Source: JAEYFP01 sp047602645 (GTDB taxonomy: Bacteria > Bacillota > Clostridia > Lachnospirales > Lachnospiraceae). Taken from it: a DNA stretch of 52,433 nt. Both the position numbers and the translations under genes were made by a program. The stretch is from the NCBI GenBank assembly GCA_047602645.1, contig JASGGU010000016.1:1-52433 (forward strand), given 5' to 3'. Shown here piece after piece: positions 42,016-48,849 of the stretch. How positions within the stretch are numbered: position 1 is the stretch's first letter; each line of letters begins with the position of its first letter. The notes beneath the pieces are model-generated. The model did not search any database and was not told the origin of the DNA. It saw nothing but the letters and a program-made list of their open reading frames with translations.

Positions 42016-42663
42016 TTACCTCCTGATCTTTCTTTCAACCTGTTTTTGCAGCAGCATTAATAAAGAAATAATTACCAGATAAAAAACGGCTCCGGCAGTA
42101 TAACCTTCAATCACCTTAAAGCTCATTGCCGTATAATTTTGTATCTGCTTTGTGATCTCATTTACAACAATGACAGAGAGCAATGCCGTATCCTTTACGG
42201 ATATGATAAACTGGTTAAATAAGGCCGGAAGCATGGCATGAAAAGCAGGAGGAACAATCAGATGAATCAATGTCTGTGTCGGCGTAAGTCCCAACGACAG
42301 ACCTGCCTCCCTCTGCCCCGGATCAATTCCCTCAAGCGCTCCCCGCACAATCTCCGCAATAAAAGCACCCGAATTCAATGTAATTACAATGATTCCCGCA
42401 GCATTACTGCTAAAATCTATCTTGATTATTTTTGGAATTACATAGTAAACATATAATGCCTGCACGATCAGCGGCGTACCCCTTATCAGCCAAATGTATA
42501 CATTCGCCAGTGTCTTTGCAAACTTATTCTGACATTGGAGGGCAAAGCCGGTCAGGCTTCCCAGGAGAAATCCCAGAAGAATTCCCGCTGCGGCTATAAA
42601 TAATGTGAACTTTAATCCTCTGAATAGCATCGGCAGCAATACCGATAAAAAGCTCAATTCCAT
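42016..42663 (-). CDS. amino-acid ABC transporter permease, HisM/GlnP type
   Basis: Inner-membrane permease of 215 residues with about five helices. LIRGTPLIVQ and the EAA-type loop REAGLSLGLTPTQTLIHLIVPPA are the family hallmarks. I start at the ATG at 42663, which follows AAAGGAAG; upstream frame sequence is the leader with an attenuator-like hairpin. As the only permease it should act as a homodimer. It is first in an operon with the ATPase and a cytidylate-kinase-like gene. Confidence 0.94.
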   Translation of the reverse strand: MELSFLSVLLPMLFRGLKFTLFIAAAGILLGFLLGSLTGFALQCQNKFAKTLANVYIWLIRGTPLIVQALYVYYVIPKIIKIDFSSNAAGIIVITLNSGAFIAEIVRGALEGIDPGQREAGLSLGLTPTQTLIHLIVPPAFHAMLPALFNQFIISVKDTALLSVIVVNEITKQIQNYTAMSFKVIEGYTAGAVFYLVIISLLMLLQKQVERKIRR

Positions 42664-42723
42664 AATGTCTTCCTTTCTGGTTTCATAATTTCCGGATCGG
42701 CTGATTACAGCCCTTCTCCAAAG

Positions 42724-42763
42724 AAAAAAGGACATCCTTTCCGTGTAAAAGGAAAGAACATCC
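42724..42763 (-). terminator. attenuator-like terminator in the permease leader
   Basis: On the minus strand GGATGTTCTTTCC (42751-42763) pairs along 13 positions, counting wobbles, with GGAAAGGATGTCC (42730-42742), followed by TTTTTT. It lies about 15 nt after the predicted transcription start and before the first gene, so it should end most transcripts unless relieved. I found no clear antiterminator helix apart from a short GAAC/GTTC alternative. Confidence 0.7.
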
Positions 42764-42782
42764 TCGTTCAAATATTGTAAAA

Positions 42783-42811
42783 AATATAGCAAACTATACG
42801 GGATTTGTCAA
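42783..42811 (-). promoter_or_regulatory. promoter of the amino-acid permease operon
   Basis: TTGACA (minus strand, 42806-42811), a 17-bp spacer and TATATT (42783-42788). The divergent region to the LysR gene is 274 bp and probably holds LysR sites, but I could not single one out. Confidence 0.75.
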
Positions 42812-42937
42812 TAAAAGCCTAAATAGAAGTTACGATAAAGATTGTGATTGCACACGGAATATTCTATAATAAGAAAAACAAAACTCGAATATTACATGAT
42901 CCAAACTGCATACATCGAACCCGGCACAGGAGGCGCT

Positions 42938-43828
42938 ATGGACATCAACAAATACCGACTATTCGCAGATATCACAGAGACAAAAAACTTTACAAGAAGC
43001 GGAGAGCGACTCGGATATTCTCAATCCGGGGTAAGCCATATTTTAAGAGGTCTTGAGGCCGATCTTGGTTTTCCTTTATTTATCCGGGCGAGACACGGCG
43101 TATCCCTCACACCAAACGCCGTCCTCATTCTTCCTCTTGTACGCAGCATACTTGCCGATTATGAAAAGCTGGATCAGACCATTCATGCCATTAACGGACT
43201 GGAAGAAGGTCAGCTTACCATCGGAACCTATTCCAGCATTTCCGCCCACATTCTCCCTCCGATTCTCCATGAATTCAAGGAAATGCACCCGCATATCAAC
43301 ATTTACTTAAAAGAGGGAGGTGCCGAGGATATTATGCAGTGGATTGATTCGAATATGGTAGATATCGGATTTTTAAGTCTTCCCAAATCACGCTCCTATC
43401 ACTGGATTCCGCTCGGAAAAGATCCCCTTGTTGCAGTGCTTCCTAAGGATCATCCTCTTTCCTCAGACGATGCCTTTCCCATAAAAGATTTCGAGAATCA
43501 GCCCTTTATTATCTCGGCTGCCGGTACGGACTACGATATCCACGATGCTTTGGAGAGCACACATGTCAGCCCCGATTATAAGTATTCCTCCATGGATGAT
43601 CACGCCATTATCTCCATGGTAATCCATCATTTGGGAATCAGCATCCTCCCCAGCCTGATCCTGACAGGCTTTGAACAACAGGTCACCGCCCTTCCGCTTA
43701 AGCCTTATTTTTATCGGGAGCTGGGAATCGGTATGCGCTCTTACACCGAGTTATCGCCCGTCGCCAAAAAGTTTACCGATTTTTCCAAAGAACGCATTCC
43801 CTTCTATTCCACTCTTCAGCATCAATGA
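42938..43828 (+). CDS. LysR family transcriptional regulator
   Basis: Regulator of 296 residues. An N-terminal winged helix-turn-helix (YRLFADITETKNFTRSGERLGYSQSGVSHILRGLEADLG) is followed by the type-2 periplasmic-binding effector domain. The ATG at 42938 follows AGGAGG; an open frame back to 42848 lacks a site. It is divergent from the amino-acid permease operon and its stop overlaps the end of hypD by 7 bp. Both the transporter and hypDE are plausible targets, with an amino acid such as hydroxyproline as effector. Confidence 0.92.
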   Translation: MDINKYRLFADITETKNFTRSGERLGYSQSGVSHILRGLEADLGFPLFIRARHGVSLTPNAVLILPLVRSILADYEKLDQTIHAINGLEEGQLTIGTYSSISAHILPPILHEFKEMHPHINIYLKEGGAEDIMQWIDSNMVDIGFLSLPKSRSYHWIPLGKDPLVAVLPKDHPLSSDDAFPIKDFENQPFIISAAGTDYDIHDALESTHVSPDYKYSSMDDHAIISMVIHHLGISILPSLILTGFEQQVTALPLKPYFYRELGIGMRSYTELSPVAKKFTDFSKERIPFYSTLQHQ

Positions 43829-46194
43829 AAGGTCTGCTCTGTTCTTTCTATAATTTCGTCCTGAAGCTCTTTGCTTAAGTTGCGAAAATGATCACTGTAT
43901 CCGGCAACCCTGACGATTAGTTCCTTATACTCCTCCGGTCGTTTCTGTGCATCAATGAGCGTCTGCCTGTCTATAACATTAAATTGGATATGATGACCAT
44001 CCAGCTCAAAGTATGTGCGGATCAGATTTGCCATCTGCTCCAGCCCGTTTTCCCCCGCAACAACAGACGGCGTGAATTTTTGATTCAATAGAGTTCCTCC
44101 CGTACGCAGATGATCCATTTTGGAGGCAGATTTTATGACGGCTGTCGGTCCCTGCATATCGGCTGACTTTTCCGGAGAGATTCCTTCGGAAACCGGCTTA
44201 TGTGCCAGCCTTCCATTGGGACTTGCAAGCATTACCTCTCCAAAATAGACATGGCAGGTAGTCGGAAGCATATTAATGCGGTATGTCCCGCCCTTTACGT
44301 TAGGTCTTCCTGTCACGCTGCCGCAAAAGTAATCGAAGACCTCTTCCATAATCTGATCTGCGGCATCTTCATCATTTCCATACTTAGGAGAATGATTGCT
44401 CACCAGATTCCGTATCCGGTCATGCCCTTCAAAATTATCCAGCAGCGCCTGCATAAGCTGAGCCATAGTAAATTTTTTCTTCTCAAATACCTGGTATTTC
44501 ATCGCCGCCAGAGAATCTGTAACAGTTGCAATCCCCACACCTTGGATATAGTTTGTATTGTATCTTGCACCTCCGTCATTATAATCCCTTCCCTTTAAAA
44601 TGCAATCATTTGTGATGACCGACAAAAAAGGAACCGGCATGTATTTTCCGTAGATTGCCTCAATTATATTATTTCCCCGTATTTTAATATCCAGAAAATA
44701 ATTAATCTGTTTTTGATAGGCTTCCATCAACTCCTCATAGGATCTGAAATCTTCGGCATTTCCCAGCGGAAGTCCTATCTGCTTTTTATTTATCTGATCA
44801 AACCCATTAAACAGCGTCAGCTCCAAAATCTTCGGCAGATTAAAGTATCCTGTCAGAATATATGCCTCGTTGCCAAACGCGCCCGTTTCCACACACCCGC
44901 TTGTTCCCCCCTTTCTTGCATCTTCTATGGATTTTCCCGCATTCAAAAGCTCCTGGATAATTGCCTCGGTATTATAAAAAGCAGGCTGCCCCCATCCTTT
45001 CCTTGATATTTCACATGCTTTTAAAAGAAAAGCCCGTGGTGTTTTTCTGCTGATCTGAACGTTGGAGCTTGGCTGCAGGAGCTTCATTTCATCCATGCAT
45101 TCCAATATCAGATAACTGATCTCATTCACGCCATCCTGACCGTCGGGCGTGATACCGCCGGTATTAATATTTGCAAAATCCGTATAAGTACTGCTTTCCT
45201 TTAAAGTAATACCGACCTTTGGCGGCGCCGGCTGATTATTAAATTTGATCCAAAGACACTCCAAAAGCTCCTTAGCTTTTTCTCCCGTGAGAATTCCGGC
45301 CTCCACATCGGCCCTGTAAAAATAAATCAGATGCTGATCCAGTCTTCCCGGAGAAAAGGCATCCCAAGGATTCAATTCCGTTGTTACTCCCAGGTGAACA
45401 AACCAATACATCTGAATAGCCTGCCAATAGGTTTTTGGTTTATGAGCCGGAACTACGGCACAGTTTTTTGCAATCTGCAAAAGTTCCCCTCTGCGCACCT
45501 CATTTGTTTCTTCATCGGCCAGAGCAAGCGCATAGTCATGATAACGCTTTCCAAGGATCAGTACCGCATCACAGGCAATGCTCATTGCCCGCAGCTCCTG
45601 TTCTTTTTCAAGTGCCTGCCTGTCATGGGTATAATCCAACTGTTTGATTGCCGACTCGATCTCTTCCTTATATTCAAGAAATCCCTTCTTATAAATATTT
45701 TCAGACCCAACTGTATGACCGGGGCCTCTCTGCTCCATAAACTCTGTAAAAATACCGGCTTGGTATGCCGCCTTCCAGTCTTCTGACATATGAGAAAGAA
45801 TCCTGTGGCGAATGGAACGCTCCTTCCAAAAAGGGATGATCTCCTTTTCCTGAAACTCGAAATCCTCTTCCTTTACAAGAAAGCGGATCAGTTCTCTGTC
45901 ATTCATTGTATGAAGATCCTCCTGTGTATGACAGCACAGTTCCGGAAAGGTAGGCGTCGCCTGAGGACCTGCACCCTTTTCGCCTACGATCAGTTCTTCC
46001 CTGTGAAGATATAACGTCTTGTTTGAAAAATAATGCTTCAGTACTAAAGCACGCAGTTCCGGGACCGACACGCGTCCTTCCCATCTCCGATAAGCCTGCG
46101 TCACTAACCTTGCGCGTTCCATATCGATATAAGCCGGTGTTTTTATACTGATCTGCCTCAAATTTTGAATTCGTTTATTCATTCCGCGTTCCAT
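43822..46194 (-). CDS. hypD: trans-4-hydroxy-L-proline dehydratase (glycyl radical enzyme)
   Basis: Glycyl radical enzyme of 790 residues that removes water from trans-4-hydroxy-L-proline to give pyrroline-5-carboxylate. Counting from the ATG at 46194, the residues known for the characterised HypD, as I recall their numbers, appear in place: His160, Asp278, Ser334, Phe340, Cys434 and Glu436 (GGTSGCVETG), Tyr450, Thr645 and the radical Gly765 (RVAGYS). This agreement and the near-identical length separate it from pyruvate formate-lyase, choline lyase and glycerol or propanediol dehydratases. The ATG follows AGGAGG by six bases; a TTG two codons earlier abuts that site. It lies 2 bp after its activase gene. 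Confidence 0.96.
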   Translation of the reverse strand: MERGMNKRIQNLRQISIKTPAYIDMERARLVTQAYRRWEGRVSVPELRALVLKHYFSNKTLYLHREELIVGEKGAGPQATPTFPELCCHTQEDLHTMNDRELIRFLVKEEDFEFQEKEIIPFWKERSIRHRILSHMSEDWKAAYQAGIFTEFMEQRGPGHTVGSENIYKKGFLEYKEEIESAIKQLDYTHDRQALEKEQELRAMSIACDAVLILGKRYHDYALALADEETNEVRRGELLQIAKNCAVVPAHKPKTYWQAIQMYWFVHLGVTTELNPWDAFSPGRLDQHLIYFYRADVEAGILTGEKAKELLECLWIKFNNQPAPPKVGITLKESSTYTDFANINTGGITPDGQDGVNEISYLILECMDEMKLLQPSSNVQISRKTPRAFLLKACEISRKGWGQPAFYNTEAIIQELLNAGKSIEDARKGGTSGCVETGAFGNEAYILTGYFNLPKILELTLFNGFDQINKKQIGLPLGNAEDFRSYEELMEAYQKQINYFLDIKIRGNNIIEAIYGKYMPVPFLSVITNDCILKGRDYNDGGARYNTNYIQGVGIATVTDSLAAMKYQVFEKKKFTMAQLMQALLDNFEGHDRIRNLVSNHSPKYGNDEDAADQIMEEVFDYFCGSVTGRPNVKGGTYRINMLPTTCHVYFGEVMLASPNGRLAHKPVSEGISPEKSADMQGPTAVIKSASKMDHLRTGGTLLNQKFTPSVVAGENGLEQMANLIRTYFELDGHHIQFNVIDRQTLIDAQKRPEEYKELIVRVAGYSDHFRNLSKELQDEIIERTEQTFH

Positions 46195-46196
46195 TT

Positions 46197-47111
46197 TCAA
46201 CCTCCTATCATTATCTGATTAAATCCATATTTCTGAAAAACAGATTGAAAGGTTTCCAGTTCCTCTTTGTTTGGGGAATAGAAGGCAGCTCCCTCGTATT
46301 CCCTATTCAGACGCTTATATTTCCCTTTTCCCGTATTATGATAAGGAAGCAAATGAATCTGCCTTACCGCTATTTCTTCGCGTTTTAAAAACATGGCTGT
46401 CTGTTCCATGTTCTCCGCCGTATTATTTACACCCCCGATCACGGGAATGCGGATCCACAAGTAAGCACCTTTGCGGCTCAGTCTGATTAAATTATGAAGA
46501 ATCAATTCGTTGTTCTCACCCGTATACCGTTTATGCAGAGCCCCATCCATCATTTTAATATCATACAAAAAAACATTTACGTAAGGCAGAAGTCTTTCCA
46601 TGACAGTAAACGGAGTATGCCCGCACGTATCGACATTAATCCTGTATCCTTTTGTATAAAGTTCCTGAAAGAGCCTTTCCAGATAATCCGGATTCTGTGC
46701 CAACACCTCTCCTCCGGAAAACGTCACGCCTCCCCCCGATCTCTCGTAAAATGCTCTGTCTTTTTCCACTTCCCGCACCAATTCCTCTACCGTGTACTGT
46801 CTTCCTGACAGGTGTCTGATATTTTGAAGACAATCATCCAGACAGATTCCACAACGTCTGCAGTGCTCTTCGTCTGTTACGGCCCGGCCATCCCTGATAG
46901 TCACCGCCTTTTGCGGGCAGACCGCCGCACAGTTACCGCAGCCGGTACAGCGATCCTCTTCAAACAGTAATTGGGGCATATAACTCTGCGTTTCGGGATT
47001 ATGGCACCAGACACAGGAGAGCGGACAACCCTTAAAAAATACGGTCGTACGTATGCCGTCTCCGTCATGTATGGAATATTTTTGTATATCCGTTACTAAT
47101 GGAAGTTTCAT
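46197..47111 (-). CDS. hypE: HypD-activating radical SAM enzyme
   Basis: Glycyl-radical-enzyme activase of 304 residues. The radical-SAM cluster motif is Cys29-xxx-Cys33-xx-Cys36. An inserted ferredoxin-like domain has two further sets, Cys55/58/61/65 and Cys84/87/90/94, as in activases outside the pyruvate formate-lyase type. The GGE motif of SAM binding appears in TFSGGEVL. It installs the radical on the HypD glycine. It is the first gene of the pair, with its own promoter, and overlaps the hypD ribosome site. Confidence 0.94.
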   Translation of the reverse strand: MKLPLVTDIQKYSIHDGDGIRTTVFFKGCPLSCVWCHNPETQSYMPQLLFEEDRCTGCGNCAAVCPQKAVTIRDGRAVTDEEHCRRCGICLDDCLQNIRHLSGRQYTVEELVREVEKDRAFYERSGGGVTFSGGEVLAQNPDYLERLFQELYTKGYRINVDTCGHTPFTVMERLLPYVNVFLYDIKMMDGALHKRYTGENNELILHNLIRLSRKGAYLWIRIPVIGGVNNTAENMEQTAMFLKREEIAVRQIHLLPYHNTGKGKYKRLNREYEGAAFYSPNKEELETFQSVFQKYGFNQIMIGG

Positions 47112-47167
47112 ATCTGCTCCGTTTTATATTTCGTTTTATACCTTGTTCTAAACTACGGTCTAATTAA

Positions 47168-47196
47168 ATCGTATTCTTTTTTGCTTTATTTGTCAA
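47168..47196 (-). promoter_or_regulatory. promoter of hypED
   Basis: TTGACA (minus strand, 47191-47196), a 17-bp spacer and TACGAT (47168-47173). It directly follows the T run of the preceding terminator. Confidence 0.7.
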
Positions 47197-47203
47197 GAAA
47201 AAA

Positions 47204-47231
47204 GCGATGCCGTCATTGCTGACTGCTTCGC
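47204..47231 (-). terminator. terminator of the TetR gene
   Basis: A hairpin with GCGA, GC and GTCA stems broken by two single mismatches around a GCAA loop, followed on the minus strand by TTTTTT. Its T run abuts the -35 box of hypED. Confidence 0.75.
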
Positions 47232-47286
47232 CCTTCTAAACTGAATTATATTGTTCTGTTTCAAATACATACGCAATAGAAAAAAC

Positions 47287-47871
47287 TTAATGATCCCTAA
47301 ATGCACACATCATCAGAGGCAAATACTCTCTGCTGTATTCAGACAGCGAATAGCTTCCTTTTTCCAGACACCAATCGGAAATCAGTGCACGCTCACAAAG
47401 AGAATAATATTTGGATATCTCCCTGACTGATTTCTCTTTCGTAATCTGTCCCCTTCTTTGCCCTTCTTCGATAATTTCTGCCACCAGCTTATAGTAAACG
47501 CGGTTCTGATCCAATAGACTGGAACTTCCTTTTGCCAAAAGCTGAGTCGAATAAAGGGAGGCCAGCAGATTCCGATCAATCTTCTCTTCAATAAACCGAT
47601 GCATCATATTATTCATAAACAACAGCTTTTCATAGCTGTCAAGCTCTAAGTCCATACTTTGTCTCAGCTTCTCATATTCGTGGTCAAAAATCACAGAAAG
47701 CGTATCCAACAACGCATCTTTACTTACAAAATAATAGTAAAATGAGCCCTTCGAAATATGCGCGGCAGAAATAATATCTTCCAATGTTGTGTTTTCATAG
47801 CCCTTTTCATGGAACAAGTCCCATGCCGCCTTAATAATTCTGTCTTTCATTTGAATTTTCTCTGGCATCAT
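47287..47871 (-). CDS. TetR/AcrR family regulator
   Basis: Regulator of 194 residues with an N-terminal helix-turn-helix (LEDIISAAHISKGSFYYYFVSKDALL, about 30-55) and a C-terminal ligand domain without assignable specificity. It starts at the ATG at 47871, ten bases after AAGGAG; an ATG a few bases earlier is out of frame and stops at once. It is upstream of hypED but closed by its own terminator, and divergent from another TetR gene. It could control hypED, itself or an unseen target. Confidence 0.88.
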   Translation of the reverse strand: MMPEKIQMKDRIIKAAWDLFHEKGYENTTLEDIISAAHISKGSFYYYFVSKDALLDTLSVIFDHEYEKLRQSMDLELDSYEKLLFMNNMMHRFIEEKIDRNLLASLYSTQLLAKGSSSLLDQNRVYYKLVAEIIEEGQRRGQITKEKSVREISKYYSLCERALISDWCLEKGSYSLSEYSREYLPLMMCAFRDH

Positions 47872-47948
47872 CCCATGTTATCTCCTTAGGTTTTTGCACT
47901 TTGTTCCGGTATTCCATCAAGTTCAATAACATTGTATCAAATCGCCGG

Positions 47949-47971
47949 TGTGATGGCTAGCCCTAATCACA
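47949..47971. promoter_or_regulatory. dyad in the divergent TetR region
   Basis: TGTGAT (47949-47954) and ATCACA (47966-47971) are exact inverted repeats 11 bp apart, with GGCTAGCC between them. Candidate binding site for one of the flanking TetR proteins; CRP-like in look but not otherwise supported. Confidence 0.35.
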
Positions 47972-47981
47972 ATGGTTTCAC

Positions 47982-48011
47982 TTGACAAGACAGGACTTCT
48001 CATGCTATGAT
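47982..48011 (+). promoter_or_regulatory. promoter of the exporter-linked TetR gene
   Basis: TTGACA (47982-47987), an 18-bp spacer and TATGAT (48006-48011). Confidence 0.75.
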
Positions 48012-48012
48012 A

Positions 48013-48034
48013 AACAACGTTAGCTAACTTTGTT
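48013..48034. promoter_or_regulatory. candidate TetR operator, palindromic
   Basis: A 22-bp dyad, AACAAC-GTTAGCTAAC-TTTGTT, with a perfect 10-bp core. It starts right after the -10 box, so a bound repressor would block transcription. A related core, GTTAGTTAAC, lies before the exporter genes. Confidence 0.65.
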
Positions 48035-48054
48035 CGCAATGCAGGAGTGATGAA

Positions 48055-48684
48055 ATGCCAAAAGATAAGAGCGATACACTGAAAAGAATCATTCCGTGTG
48101 CGAAAAGGGAATTTTTAGCTAAGGGCTTTGAACGAGCTTCCCTGCGGGCAATTGCCGCCGATGCAAATATGTCCGCGGCGGGATTATACCGGCATTTTGA
48201 GAGTAAGGAAGCGATGTTTGATGCACTGGTGGCTCCCCTCGTGGACACTTATCTTCGCAATTATGAGGAATCTCTGCTGAGCAGCTATTCGCTTCTGGAT
48301 ACGGAAGAAATCAAAAAGTTCTGGATGATCTCCGAAGAAGAAGGACTGAAGTATGTCAATTTCATTTATGATCACTTTGAGGAATTCAAGCTCCTGCTGA
48401 CTTGTTCGGACGGTACAAAATATCAGAACTTTGTGCATACCATCTCGGAAATGGAAGTCAGGGAAATGCTCAGGCTGATGGATGAGTTGCGAAAAAGAGG
48501 GTTTTTGGTGAAGGATATCTCGCGGGATGAGCTTCATATGCTGATAAGCGGGTATGTCACCTCGATATTTGAAGTGGTCATTCACGACTATCCCCGGGGA
48601 AAAGCTGTTACACATGTCAAAACATTGATGAAATTTTTATATCCAGGCTGGATAAAAGCCTTCGGTATGGAAGGCATTGTTTAA
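48055..48684 (+). CDS. TetR family regulator of the ABC exporter
   Basis: Regulator of 209 residues. The N-terminal helix-turn-helix (LRAIAADANMSAAGLYRHFESKEAMF) covers about residues 25-50. It starts after GCAGGAG and is followed by a terminator and then the two ABC exporter genes on the same strand. Matching palindromes at its own promoter and before the exporter suggest that it represses both, with the exporter substrate as likely inducer. Confidence 0.9.
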   Translation: MPKDKSDTLKRIIPCAKREFLAKGFERASLRAIAADANMSAAGLYRHFESKEAMFDALVAPLVDTYLRNYEESLLSSYSLLDTEEIKKFWMISEEEGLKYVNFIYDHFEEFKLLLTCSDGTKYQNFVHTISEMEVREMLRLMDELRKRGFLVKDISRDELHMLISGYVTSIFEVVIHDYPRGKAVTHVKTLMKFLYPGWIKAFGMEGIV

Positions 48685-48692
48685 ATAAAACA

Positions 48693-48748
48693 GAACAAAA
48701 GCTGTGCATAATATTTTTTTAATGGGAAAATCCGTAGGAATTTCCTAT
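48693..48748. repeat. dispersed intergenic hairpin element, copy B
   Basis: Contains the hairpin ATGGGAAAATCC-GTA-GGAATTTCCTAT (48722-48748) with the same internal mismatch as copy A. The 15 bases at 48693-48707 (GAACAAAAGCTGTGC) are the reverse complement of 17801-17815. It lies directly before a terminator, as copy A does. Confidence 0.6.
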
Positions 48749-48762
48749 ATAAAGATAAAATC

Positions 48763-48780
48763 TCGGGGATTCGTCCCCGA
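48763..48780 (+). terminator. terminator of the TetR gene
   Basis: TCGGGGA (48763-48769) pairs with TCCCCGA (48774-48780) around a TTCG tetraloop, followed by AAATTTTT. Confidence 0.8.
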
Positions 48781-48795
48781 AATTTTTCGTTTATA

Positions 48796-48813
48796 GGTTA
48801 GTTAACACTAACC
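48796..48813. promoter_or_regulatory. candidate operator before the ABC exporter
   Basis: GGTTAGT (48796-48802) and ACTAACC (48807-48813) form a perfect dyad around TAAC. The segment GTTAGTTAAC (48797-48806) differs by one base from the core of the site at 48013. Confidence 0.55.
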
Positions 48814-48849
48814 GTAATCGTTCGCAAAAAAGAAACGAGGTAAATGCAT

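Noticed and set aside
43822..46194. Pyruvate formate-lyase, choline trimethylamine-lyase or propanediol/glycerol dehydratase
   Set aside because: The GGTSGCVETG motif and the other active-site residues follow HypD numbering, and no microcompartment or PFL-specific double-cysteine motif is present.
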